From Ramazzottius varieornatus (lineage: Eukaryota; Tardigrada; Eutardigrada; Parachela; Ramazzottiidae): a DNA stretch of 64,000 nt. The first letter of the stretch is position 1. Each line of letters opens with the position of its first letter. Below are positions 45,359-56,240 of the stretch, in pieces. The notes below the pieces were generated by a model. It was given only the letters and a program-made list of their open reading frames with translations. It had not been told where the DNA came from and ran no database searches. The stretch is from positions 2,035,249-2,099,248 of the forward strand of contig BDGG01000005.1 of NCBI GenBank assembly GCA_001949185.1, given 5' to 3'. A program made the position numbers and the translations under genes.

Positions 45359-45718
45359 GGTGAGGGCAGCAGTGAAGAACCAATTAACGAATAATAAGTG
45401 TCACATCGGGCAATGAATATTCCGTATTGCAGCTTGGAGCATCCCTAGCCGTTCCTGCTGACCATACCGATTGTACCACCGGGCGCGTTGTTATGGTGCC
45501 TTACACAACACTTGCCGCCATCGTTCCATCTGTGGGAGATAGCCTGGAGCTCGTACTCAGTATTGAGTCCTGTGTGTACTATTGGGCCCGAAGGATATTT
45601 CATCCATATTAGAATCATGGTGGGTAAACTGTGCCTTGGGTTTCGATTGCTTCGCAGCATTGAGCTTGCAAGGTATCTGACGGTATCTCTGTGTGTGTCA
45701 CAGGATGACAATCCCAAC

Positions 45719-46846
45719 ATGTGCGAGTTTCGGAAGGCCGGCCTGCCGATATACTTCCTGGTAGGCGGACCCGGCTCCGGGAAAGCTACGCAGGTGCGAT
45801 CCAGTCTGATCCTTTTCTATTGTGCATCCTCTCTGACTTTCGTTTCCTCTTTGTGACGCAGTTTTAACGTTCGATAGGCTGCGAGGTTGCAGTGTAAGCT
45901 TGGCTACACAGTTATCAATATAGGAAAGCTTCTCCGTGATGAGGTGTGTTCTGGATCTGGCAATGCGAAACTGAACCATACGCTAGATACCGGCGAGCTA
46001 GCTCCACAGGTTGGTGTCATCAATCTTTCTTTGCATTTTACTGACCAGCTTTGTACGCAGGGAAATAATTTGGTGAGTCCAGCTTTTTTTTACTTTAGGA
46101 CGTGGCCATGAAGTTGCTTAAAGAAGCTTTGCTCAAAAGTCTTTGTGCGCGAAAGCCCATCTTGATCATTGGCTTCCCACGGAACGTCTGTCAGTTACAA
46201 GCGTTCGAAAAAGAGGTAGAAACTACTTGTGAAGCTTCCTTTACACGATACAGAACCCAACAGCAGTTTCGCTAGCGACCGTGGGCTTTTGTTGATCGCA
46301 GATCTCGCAAGCCAAAGGAACTTTCTACCTCGATGCTTCTGACTGCACGTTGAAGAACCGACAGAAGTTCCGAGGACGAGCCGATGATAAGCTGGAAACC
46401 ATTGAGAAAAAACTTCACATCTTCAGGAAACAAACGCGACCAATGATCGAGCAGATGATCAACACCGGAAGAATATCCAGAGTAAGTGCTGGGTATAACC
46501 TTTGCCGCCGTGAGCAACCTGACTGCTGTTTGGCCCTGTTGCATCCTAGATCGATGGAGAGAAGCCCACCGACGAGGTCTTTGCGGAACTGTACAAAGCT
46601 TTACAAAGTCAGAGCAGCTGTGTCCAGGCAAACGCCGGATGTAACGAGAGGGAGAACGAACCTGGTCTTCGTGCAAAACCGGTGCCTAGTCCGTGTGGAC
46701 CCACGGTAGCCAGCCCGTGTGGACAACCGGTACCTAGTCCGTGTGGTCAGCCTAAGAGGCCCAGCGGTGGAGCCTGCGGTCAGCCGCCGGTGCCACCGCC
46801 ACGCCGCAATACTTGTGACCAGCCCAGCAGAGATTGTGGCCGTTAG
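45719..46846 (+). CDS. Adenylate kinase-like protein with Cys/Gly/Pro-rich tail
   Basis: Multi-exon. The Met at 45719 precedes FRKAGLPIYFLVGGPGSGKA, a P-loop in which the usual GKGT reads GKAT. Later come NIGKLLRDEV (AMP site, usually STGDLLR), IIGFPRNVCQ (usually GYPR) and a lid-side RADD followed by ETIEKKL. The length to that point matches AK1-type kinases. The tail (about 46610-46846) is a repeat of SPCGQPVP-like units rich in Cys, Gly, Pro and Gln, which I do not know from adenylate kinases. The kinase would interconvert ATP + AMP and 2 ADP; changes at the AMP site leave specificity open. Its head-to-head position with SPAG6 suggests shared expression in ciliated or sperm cells (inference). 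Confidence 0.8.
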
Positions 46847-47838
46847 ACCGTCTTCTTGGCTTGCTTCTTTGTTATACTTCAGCGACCCCAGTCTCCTCAT
46901 AAGTTCGATGTGTCGACTGAATCGATTCTGTACCTTCGACTATTCGCGAGAGATATCCAGACTTGCGCCATTTTGATCAGAGTTTACATGCCGGTTCCCC
47001 TCGTTGACCCATGATCCCGCCGTAACGCTATTCCATCTCGATTCCCATGCAGTTATTTTTCGCAGTTTCTTCATGCATGGCGCCGTAATAAAATCTTGGA
47101 GCCACCGTCAGGTGGGCACTTGACTGGCAAGCATCGCTTGGCACTGTGTAGTGTTGTGGTTATCACCAATCAAGCCGCTCAACGGTTTTATGCAGGGGGC
47201 TACTTGTGACGCTGTTACCCCAATTTCTCCTAATCGATTTAATCAAGCCCATATTTCATGTTACTTGATAATATTTGGCAAGGCGACCCGTGAATCTGCT
47301 ACAGTACGCGGTCCATGGATAATTTAAGTTAGGCACGACCATAGATTATACATGAGCTGCTGAATATGGCCTTGCACAAACTAAGCTTTGCTTCATCTGC
47401 CGATGCGCGGTACTTCTGGTCCCCTGGCCACTTCATCCGACATCTTTCGCGGATTTTTTGTCGGCGATAAGTCTTAGATCGCGAGGCGGGTCATACTGGC
47501 CGAATTAGAAAGTTGAGATCGGCTCTTTTGCATCCCGCTATGCTGGGGAAGATCAGCTGATAGGATCTCTGATCCCCGTTATGTATGGCCCCTTGCACTT
47601 TCGTACGCGTGAATCAGTCCCGGGTAGTCAGCACGCGGTAGACCGGCCAATCAACGAGCAGCTGTCAATCAGTCGATTTTGAATGTCCAGTATCGCACAG
47701 GGTTAGTCCAGCGTGCATTGATTACCTGATTACCTGATTATCTGCTCATGGCGTAAATTCGTCCGACTGATCGATAGTTGATCGTTGATTAACCGGCCTG
47801 ACACGTGCTCAATACGCGGGACTGATTTACGCGTACGA
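46847..47838. other. Intergenic region, 1 kb
   Basis: No gene is recognised. A tiny tandem repeat of GATTACCT occurs near 47720-47745. The region ends at an assembly gap. Confidence 0.4.
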
Positions 47839-47934
47839 NNNNNNNNNNNNNNNNNNNNNNNNNNNNNNNNNNNNNNNNNNNNNNNNNNNNNNNNNNNNNN
47901 NNNNNNNNNNNNNNNNNNNNNNNNNNNNNNNNNN
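47839..47934. other. Assembly gap (96 N)
   Basis: A run of N lies directly before the first visible exon of the zinc-finger gene, whose true 5' end may be hidden. Confidence 0.99.
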
Positions 47935-47943
47935 CTAAGAACT

Positions 47944-50179
47944 ATGGCCGTAAAAGAAACCATAAAAAAAATGTTGGATGAGTTGGCCAGGAGGCACCCA
48001 TCGGTAGATGAAACAGAGCTTATTTGTAGTGTCCATCAACTAATCGACCATAAGTTCCGGCAGCATTCAAGGCAATCAACGCCAAGCAATGCCATATTTA
48101 GCAGCTCGTGTATGATCACGACTGACAGTCCAGCATTTGTCGGTTTAGGAACGCCCTCATTTTTTTACTTCTCGGTCTCCCGAGTTCCGAAACGATTACC
48201 AGTTTCTGGCTGTAGCAAACTCCTAATGATCTTTGATGATGGACGACAGGCTCATTCCAATGCGGGAAAAGTGAGTAATAAAAGTACGTACCGCATGATT
48301 CGCATCTACATAACACCATATGAGACTTACATCCGGGATTCCGGGGCCTATAGGTAGAAGATCGTTGTCTTTGCAGGGTTCGCATTACAACATGGACGGC
48401 TCTCCGAGTCTCGATGCACAAGCGGCAAGGATGGACAGCGCTCCGAACATCCGTCCATCGCTGCAGTCGTACACGTTAGATAACGGCTTAGTCGTGGAGT
48501 CACCGATCCCGCAGGGTGTTCCGCAAAAGTCACACTGGCCCGACTGGCGCGGAAAGTACTGGTGCAAGGTGTGCTTGCACGCCAAAGTGACGATGAAGTT
48601 CCTGACCAATGAAGAACTGCAGGACCACAAAAAGACGGTGCATGGCACAGTGAACAAGAAGGCTGGCTACCATCCCTGCAAATACTGCGAGCAAGAAGGC
48701 GAAGTCATCTCTTACCGCCACAGCGGCGCTTTGGTGAAACACATCAAGACAGATCATCCGGAAGACTGGCCGAAATATCACGACGAGCAACTATCGAAAG
48801 GTGTCGTGGATCCCATGAATGGTAATATTCAACTGATGCTCTGGCACATATGATGGGACAAGAAGAGCAAGTCAGCCATGTCTAGATTTTTGATTTTCGA
48901 CGTCACTGACTCACTGTACTGCATACAGCGTACGACAAACTTAATCGTTAAAATAGGCGTAACACTCTAGCTGAGCTTACTTAGGACGTAGCCAATGAGA
49001 ATTAGGTTTTGCTGCTAGCGCAAATATCATTGGCTTTAACTATCTGGCTCCATACACCCATTTTTAACGGTTATTTTGTCGTACACTGTATAACGACGTA
49101 ATTAATAATAGGGGCGAAATTAGGGGTGGCCGACTTACTCTACTTGCCCTACGCCTATCGCTTGACACGGAACTTCTAGTTATATATCATACAAGACAGT
49201 AGACCGTATGCATTCAGCATTTGCAGCTTGCAGCTGTAAGGAGGTGAACTGTACAGTCAAGACCCCTCGCGTCTGGAATCTGTGCGAGCATCTTTTTCAT
49301 GTGCATAACTTGGACCAGTACGGAGTGATTGACAGGAAGTTTGGCTCGTATGCTGGATTCAGACTGTGGAAGAAGAACCAAGAAATACAAACCTTTTCGC
49401 GCTTCAAAGTCCCCTTCGGAGTACGGAAGAACAAGTCAGGAACACGATCGCAGTCCTGGTGGTGCGCTCGTAATGACAACGATTCTACCAAGCACAACAA
49501 GGTGTCAGAACGCGTAGAGCGTCGAACACCAGCCTTCCGCTGCACTGCCTTCATTAAGGTAAGACTCAAAGTCCGAAATATGTAGTATACGTCAACATCA
49601 AGAAGGTTTTCTTCTCTCAGATACTGGAAAACACAGATGGAACCATCAACGCATCCTACTGCATGAGCCATTACCACCACGATCCGATTGACGATGCTGT
49701 TAGAGATCGCTCGCATGTTCTGTCGAAGACGCTGAAGTCGAATCCATACGTTCCGAAAGTACGGTTGCGATTTCTTTATTGCCTATAGAGATCTTTTTTT
49801 AAGGTCTGAACATGTTGTTTTATAGCTGCTGCTGTTGCCGAATGCAGCCGATGGATCTTCGCCTGGGACGTCCAAATCGAACACTGTCACCGCTACTCAC
49901 CCTTCACTTCCGCAAGCAGGGTCTCCGAGTTCTTCTTGGGCGTCGACAGAAGCGAAGCTTCCTCTTGCGGAAGCTTTGTTCTCCTCCGAAGAGTACAAGA
50001 AGCGATGGATGTCGGCGAAGAACTTTGTCGACGACCTGTCCGAACAGAACACGCAGACCATTCCAGTACTGCAGAAGATTATCGAGATGATGGAGGATAT
50101 AGTTGAAGAGACTTCTCGACATTGTCGAGACACCAAAGAGGAAATCGAGTCTCAGAAGCGTCGAATTGGTCTATCTTGA
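47944..50179 (+). CDS. Zinc-finger protein with C2H2 and FLYWCH/WRKY-GCM-like fingers
   Basis: The exon after the gap reads MAVKETIKKMLDELARRHPS. The next large exon (about 48379-48828) has two finger-like motifs: CKVCLHAKV with a downstream HKKTVH, and CKYCEQEGE with HIKTDH. After a 390-bp intron, exons at about 49219-49560 and 49621-49759 give WWCARND..., FRCTAFIKI, ENTDGTINASYC and MSHYHHDPID. This Trp-x-Cys / Cys / His-x-His layout resembles FLYWCH or WRKY-GCM1 DNA-binding folds, often derived from Mutator-like transposases. The last exon ends in a coiled coil (VLQKIIEMMEDIVEETSRH...). The whole looks like a nuclear DNA-binding protein, possibly a domesticated transposase derivative. The first Met may not be the true start because of the gap. 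Confidence 0.6.
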
Positions 50180-50623
50180 ATGTTGAACGAGGTTTTGGGA
50201 GGAAAGACGTCTTATGGCTCTCTTTTTCTTTTCTCGAAATTTTTGTATTTGGTTAACCCGAGTTTCTTTCATTTGAATGGCTCGCGAGTTTCTGGTACCA
50301 GTCCTAGATGAGCTCGAAGCTTTTGGCAGTTTTTATCTGCAGGTTATCGTTATAATTGACGTATTCTGTGTTTCGTTCTGTGTTCCTGTCAGGTTCGCAG
50401 TTCCCGCGAACTCTACAGGACTTTTGCGAAGGAACAGGACTTTTTCATGTCTCACATTCTTCCCTGGATACGTGGCTGTTACGTTTTGCAAAAGGACAAA
50501 TTTAGTAGATAATACCCTCCTTGAATTGGCCGCTATCGATAGTTGGTCAGAAATTGGGAAAACTAATGTACTGGAGATTTGAAAGTCCGGAATCCGGGAA
50601 CCGGGGTTGTGCTTAAACAACTA
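50180..50623. other. Intergenic region
   Basis: It holds the 3' flank of the zinc-finger gene. Only short uninformative frames are seen up to the foldback element at 50624. Confidence 0.4.
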
Positions 50624-50764
50624 CTGTATTCCCGCGAAAGTTTTGCGCAGTCACATGACAGGCCCATACATCAGGCCCCGGGTGATCATAGTCCAATCAG
50701 CAGCCCACAGGGATTATTTTATAGGCCTGTCATGTGACTGCGCGAAACTTTCGCGGGAATACAG
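50624..50764. mobile_element. Short foldback MITE with 41-bp inverted arms and TA target duplication
   Basis: A 141-bp element. The left arm starts CTGTATTCCCGCGAAAGTTT and the right arm is its reverse complement. The arms match over 41 bp with one mismatch (T/C at position 21) and end at GGCC. TA flanks both sides (50622-50623 and 50765-50766), as expected for Tc1/mariner-type non-autonomous elements. It shares no sequence with the more common palindromic family. Confidence 0.88.
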
Positions 50765-51380
50765 TAATAGGCCTGTGGTTACTAGTGTGGTAAGTATAGG
50801 TTTCTGAATTGTCCAGATCAAATAACTTGCAATCAATTGACAGACATGTTGTGTTATGTAAAACTGGCTGATGTGAGCTGAGTCACCTGAAGGCTTTGTG
50901 GCTTTGAAGTGAAGAGCGTGACTGCTACGCGATTCATTTTCCTTCGTAAAGCAGTTTCCAAGTTCCAACTTTCTATTCCAGAAATCTTCAATCGTTCGAC
51001 GGTCATCAGACGGACCTTCGGTGGTAGGAGACTTCACCACACAACCTTTGGTTACTGGCACTCTCTCCGTTGGCTTGCTTGGCGAGGTAAGTGCGAAATA
51101 GATATTTACTGATAGTGGCATTCCTCTGGTTGCCTCAAGTCTGAAATATGTTTATTCTGTTATGTGTTGCTTGGGGAGCCTGCTTGATGCCGAGGGTTAT
51201 TGTGGAGCTCTTGAACCGAGATGAGAGCTGGGCTGCTATGACTGGAACCACTGAAGCTAGACTGGAACCACTGAAGCCTGATAGAGCACGGACACTGGCG
51301 TAATGTGACAACATTATTAAATTATTTTGTTTGTTTCTAGCTTGCGAAGAGAACTCTACGATTAAGGAGACGACGCCAGA
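50765..51380. other. Intergenic region and probable SERF 5' leader
   Basis: No recognised gene. Splice-like signals upstream of 51381 suggest a non-coding 5' exon for SERF. The frame on the minus strand near 51121-50850 has no recognisable homology. Confidence 0.35.
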
Positions 51381-51581
51381 ATGACTCGAGGAAATCAGCG
51401 GGAGCTTGCTCGGGGTAAGGAGGCGAAGAAGCAGGCAGAAACCAGCAAGAAAATTCCAGCTGGGGAGAGAGAAGCGAATAAAGGCTTAACTCTGGAAATG
51501 CGAAAGCAGCGCGACGCGGAAGCCCTGAAGAAAAAACAGGAAGCTAAAGCTGCAAATTCTGGAGGCGATTGCGGGAAATAA
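51381..51581 (+). CDS. SERF: Small EDRK-rich factor (SERF/4F5 family)
   Basis: A 66-residue frame starting MTRGNQRELARGKEAKK, the diagnostic N-terminus of the family, followed by LTLEMRKQRDAEALKKKQE. SERF proteins (MOAG-4 in nematodes) are small, highly charged, disordered proteins. They bind RNA and acidic amyloidogenic chains and speed amyloid nucleation. Length and composition are normal. Single coding exon. Confidence 0.93.
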   Translation: MTRGNQRELARGKEAKKQAETSKKIPAGEREANKGLTLEMRKQRDAEALKKKQEAKAANSGGDCGK

Positions 51582-52086
51582 CCCTTTCTCGATAACCCAC
51601 GATTTAGACTAGGGAAAGATGACAGCAAACTATTCATGTGTCTTACGCGGAAGCTGAAAGATTAGTTCGCCCACTTCCGTCTGTTCTTTGGGTAGACCAC
51701 CAAGTCTTTTGACTGCTGGAATCCTCTTCTCAAAAACTATAATCGCTTTTTTACCTTCAGAAAGTACGGCTGTTCGTTTTTACTCGATACCACGTGATCA
51801 GGTATATCTCGGTTCGTTTCAAGAAATCATTTGTGAGATCCCAGTTCAGTTCGCGCACCTCGAGCGTCGTAGTATTCCGCAAGTGCAAAAACTTGTAAAA
51901 AGAAGATACAGTAGTTAGCTGCACTATAAAAAAAGACTGAAAAGTAAGAAGAGTATCCAACACTGTAGCATTCTTGAGTCAAAAACCATTACCTGACGGA
52001 CTTTAGTAAGAATAAAATATGAAACGAATAGTGTACAGTACTAAACACGAGATCCAACAGTGCCCACCTCAAATGGCGCAGTCTGC
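51582..52086. other. Intergenic region between convergent SERF and ACTR8
   Basis: 3' flanks of both genes. Nothing else is recognised. Confidence 0.4.
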
Positions 52087-54109
52087 CTACCATCCGAACG
52101 AAGATTTTTCGCGAATAATCTTTATTCCAGTTCGAATCCATTCCTACAAAAGGACACAAGAATACTGCACTGCACGAAGAACCAATTAGTTTTCTGAGAT
52201 GAAGCTATTTTTTTCCTGGACAGCGACTTCCAGCTTACCTCTTTCGTAATCCACAAGTACTGGACGGTCTCCAGTGCGGCCATGACCGAAGCCCCTTTGA
52301 CCGCGTGAAGATCCCCGGGAATTTCGCGCGAGTTCGTAATCACATTCAGGTCCGTTCCCGCAGGCACCACTTCTTCCAGTCGTTTCGTCAGGAAGTCCAG
52401 CGCACCCGGAAACAGCACCAGTCCTCCACCCACCACCAGGATGTTTTTCAGCATTCTCTTCTGCTGTTCTTCAGTCGCGCACCTCGATATACTCCAGTAT
52501 ATCGCTTCATGCAGTTTCATGATCTTCATCGTATCCAAATCAGCCTTCTCTTCTGGAATGTTGTTCTCAGGAATGGTATCGAAAATATTTTCTGGATTTA
52601 TGGTCGTATCTGCTTCTGTATTCTCAGGTTTGGCTGTGGTTGGTTTCTTCGTCGCCGGTCTCTTCGCTCGGCCTTCAGTGCCGCTAACATCGTCGTACGA
52701 TCCAGGGTAATACTGAAATGTGAAGGTTTGTTGTGTATTGGGAGGAAAACTAACCAGGCCTTCTTGGAACAAAGCTAGACCAGGAAAGCGACAAAAGTCA
52801 TGAGGCAGTTTCATCACGAGAGATTCCTCTCTATCAGGCGACGGTAAGCCCACATCGATGTCATTCGAGCCACTTTGAGTGAAGTCAAAGTGAACCAACG
52901 CTTTCTTGATAGCGTCCATCTTGAACCAGTCTGTCATGCTGGCGATCTTCAGGTTGAACGAACGGACCTTCTGCTGGAGGTACCAGTTGGTGAGTCGTGT
53001 GATGTCGTCTCCACCACAGTGCATCAGGAGTCGTGTCTCGGCCAGGGAGATCCCATCATCCACGCAGGAAACGACGGTCTTTTCGGCGCCCACATCCACG
53101 ACGCACGCGGAGGGGATGCAGGCACCAAACATGGAGGCCACGTTTTCGAGAACAACGAAGACGGCGAAGAAATCGAGGTTGGTCAAGAGTATTTCGACCA
53201 GGGAGCGAACGTCCTCGCGGTTGTAAATGTCGGGGATAACGAGAACCGCGCGATGGCTACCACGAAGCTTCCTCGTGATGCCCAGCTCGTTCGTCAGAAC
53301 CTGCAAGGAACGGATTTCGGATTTCTGTATATCGTTCCATAATTGTGATCTGACTCATCTGAGCAAAAGAACTAGGCAAGATTGCTTCCAAGTGGCGCAC
53401 GCTTTCGGCCAGTAACACTGGCATCGCGCGCCATTTGGGAAAACAGTCTTGTTAAGTTTGTTTGCCGAGCTTCCATATTGTTCGAAGACTAACCCAGTCC
53501 CAGATATTCTCGATATCGGTCGCTACAGCAGATCTTGAGCCTCCCGGTCCATCATGCAGATTGAAGTGTCCGTACCTATTTCGAAGAAACACACTTCGTC
53601 AAACGAAGTCAGGGTAATGTTCTGAGGAGGTTAACTAGTTAATCGTACCGTATTGGCCATGACAGAACGAAATTCGAGTGAAGTGCACCGACGTCCAACG
53701 CTTCGTTCCCCACGACATACTCCTTCGTAACGGGCGTCGTTTCTTCACTTTCCTTCGCGTCAAAAGAACAATAAGTCCTACCAAGAGTCTTTTCTTCCTT
53801 CGAGTTACCTTTGAGCCAAGTCTCGGCGGACGCTGCGGCTTGCTTGAAATCGGTAGTGGAAGCGACTGAGTCAAGGCTTCGGAATACTTCACTAGAGCTT
53901 GAGGCACGGCTGACAGATGCTTGTCCATTCGTCAAACGTTGCTTTCGAGCGATGCAATGAGACTGGACGACGGCCTCGGTATCAGATGGGCGCAGTATCC
54001 GAAGGTAACGAGAGCCGGGGTGGATGATGACTGTCCGGCTAAGCTGATCCTCCAGATCGTCTCCGGTAACAGGCTGCAGCTTGGTCACGTACTTCTTCGC
54101 TCGCGGCAT
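52087..54109 (-). CDS. ACTR8: Actin-related protein 8 (INO80 complex)
   Basis: Minus-strand exons start at MPRAKKYV (54109), preceding GDDLEDQLSRTVIIHPGSRY, HCIARKQR and then WPIR/YGHFNLHDGPGGSRSA across an intron. The large exon (53303-52239) has HRAVLVIPDIYNREDVRSLV, SACVVDVGAEKTVVSCVDDG and ILVVGGGLVLFPGALDFL. It ends WITKE, which splices to a tiny last exon (52143-52087) reading EWIRTGIKIIREKSSFGW. All are ACTR8 hallmarks. ARP8 is a subunit of the INO80 remodeler that binds nuclear actin and linker DNA. A variable acidic insertion near 52690-52560 is usual in this family. One intron holds a palindromic repeat. Confidence 0.93.
53361..53476. repeat. Palindromic MITE-like element, copy 15 (ACTR8 intron)
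   Basis: The core is AAGTGGCGCACGCTTTCGG paired with GCGCGCCATTTGGG, followed by AAAACAGTCTTG and then AAGTTTGTTTGCCGAGCTTCC. The right arm is nearly complete. Confidence 0.85.
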
Positions 54110-54142
54110 GGTGGAGCCGATGATACCTTCGTTTGACAAAAG

Positions 54143-54629
54143 ATGGAGCAACCCCTTTCGCCCACAGAGTCTGAAATCTGGACGAAATTGAAGAACTTCG
54201 TTGCAGAAAACAAAAAAAAGCACAACAAACTGGTAAGTAACACCGCGCGGCCTACCATGACGCATAGACACCACAGGTCTGGCAACCGTTCTCTGTCACG
54301 CTGGATTGCCCATATCAAGCCATAAACGCAATCTCCCTGATGTAGCCCGGAAACGGTCTGGACCAGTGGTTCCAAACCCTCACCCATTGGAACGGAGAGG
54401 AATTCCTGGAAAGGAACGGAATATGGAAAGGAATGGACCTTGCAATGCACAACCTTAGGTGGACGGGTGATTTATTCAGCCGAATATCGAAAATCACGGA
54501 ACTGCCACTTACGACGCGTCAAGGACCGGTACAACGGGCAATCTTATCATCAGTACGCGAATTCTACCTCTAATGAACAAGAGACCTGGTGTTCGAACGA
54601 CATTCGGAACGGTTGTCTTAGCTGTCTAA
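54143..54629 (+). CDS. Small protein of unknown function, divergent from ACTR8
   Basis: Not recognised. Exon 1 (54143-54232) reads MEQPLSPTESEIWTKLKNFV with a Lys-rich end and a clean GTAAGT donor. A TTATTCAG acceptor near 54475 opens a second exon in the same phase (PNIENHGTATYDASRTG...) that stops at 54627-54629. This gives about 80 residues. The ATG lies only 33 bp from the divergent ACTR8 ATG. The second exon is tentative. Confidence 0.4.
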
Positions 54630-54867
54630 ATCAGCCTAATTACGCCGAACGTAAAGTATGGAGCACTTGCATGGCGTTTTCGCGAAGAACTTTCGTTTCA
54701 ATCGAGGAAACATTGGCAGTGTCAAAGATGGAAAAGCGGTAAGAACTTTGCCACCAGTCTAGATTTCAGAGGATGTGAGAAGTATAGCATCAATGTGAAC
54801 TGCACAGTGAAAAAGTCGCATCTTTTCTGCCCTGTCGGGGACTACCGCGCATCACAGTATTACGTTA

Positions 54868-55113
54868 CTATTTTCTCGTACGAGAGCCGCTGATGTACAG
54901 AACATTGTTTCCACGGATGAAGGCATCGCCATACTTCTTCTTCAGCTGACCATTAACGTACTCCTCTGTCTGTTCCAGTGCGATGTTCATGTACCCATCT
55001 AAGCACGACAGCAGTCCACGGTAATCAACTCCTGAGTTCAGCTTGACCACGACAGGACGTCCAGCCAGCTCCTTCAAGAAATCGCTTGGATTGGTGCGCG
55101 GAGGTGCAGCCAT
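54868..55113 (-). CDS. LSM6: U6 snRNA-associated Sm-like protein LSm6
   Basis: An 81-residue single-exon frame with TNPSDFLKELAGRPVVVKLN and then SGVDYRGLLSCLDGYMNIAL and FIRGNNVLYISG. This is close to full identity with animal LSM6. It forms part of the LSm1-7 ring (mRNA decapping/decay) and the LSm2-8 ring (binds the U6 snRNA 3' end). The start at 55113 (MAAPPRTNP) gives the family's length; the in-frame region upstream is probably 5' UTR. Confidence 0.96.
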   Translation of the reverse strand: MAAPPRTNPSDFLKELAGRPVVVKLNSGVDYRGLLSCLDGYMNIALEQTEEYVNGQLKKKYGDAFIRGNNVLYISGSRTRK

Positions 55114-56240
55114 TTTTATGGACCGGTTTAGGACGCTTGACGAAGGATGGCAGCGTGACACTTGTTCGAGTTCCGATGGCGATGTACAACCTGCGGAGGA
55201 CAAAAAGTACCACAGCGATCGTAAGTGTGGAGTGCGGGACTGCAGCAGGGGAATCAGCACAGAGATGGACGAATCTCTGAGGAATGGGAATGATGAAAAT
55301 TCCGGAAAATTTTGATAAAAAACCCAAACAAATCAACTTTGCTGGCAATCAATCTCAGAGCACAAGTGAAAATTCACGTGGGCCGGTCGTACGGGGTTAG
55401 ATGACATTACAGCCTTACAACTGTATGTCTCTGTGACGCTTGGTATTATAGCGAGCGCTGTCGTAATTCTTTTGTTTTGTTCTACACAGTACACACTACA
55501 GATGCCGTATTTCGAATTTTCGTTCGAGAGCGAGAGTGGTCAATCAGTGGAAGCAAAATTCTGGCGGAGACACACCGGTTACCGCCGACCGGAGATCCTG
55601 AGCTGACTGTGAATGAAGAGCTGCTGTTGCATTGTTGGAGTCAGCTGTCGGAACGAGACATTATAGAGATAAAGTTGCCACTTCTGTTCACTTTGCAACT
55701 GTAGCTACGGCCTCGCTCCGCCCCTTTCGTGACGTATAACTACATTTTGCTTTTTGGCGCTCCCCTTGTTTCCGAAAAATAGCGTAATCGGAGTTACGGT
55801 TGGCTAGCATTGGGAAGCATAGTGGCTGCCCAACTATTCAAAGTTCTGATCAGCGGCTGCGCTTATGAGTGACGTTGCAACTCATCTTAGCTACAGTGGA
55901 ACTTTCATCTGGCGGTGGCAACTTAATGTCTGTATTGTACGCAGGTCACTGCAAGCTGGCGGTCTGCGAGCTCGAGTTGAGTCTTCATCGACCGCGAAGT
56001 ACTCTAAGCGCATAGTTTCAAACGCTGGTGCTTGTAGCGACGCACAGACAGAGCATATTGTTCATGGTTTCCCACGAGCGTGGTATGGTGCTTGGTAGTC
56101 GTCTAGTTGGATTGAACGATTTTATACTTCATCTGTGCTTCATTTGATGGTGTGAGACGTGACTCTTCTTGCGATCCTGTGCACGCTGAGCTCATCTTGC
56201 GAAACCTTGATCCTACACGTTCTTAGCCACAATCTGCAAG
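55114..56240. other. Intergenic region, 1.1 kb
   Basis: It lies between the divergent LSM6 and annexin starts. Short frames (for example 55477-55704) show no recognisable homology. It presumably holds both promoters and 5' leaders. Confidence 0.4.

Noticed and set aside
55477-55704. 75-residue plus-strand frame upstream of the annexin
   Set aside because: Possible small protein, but no recognisable motif and no flanking support.
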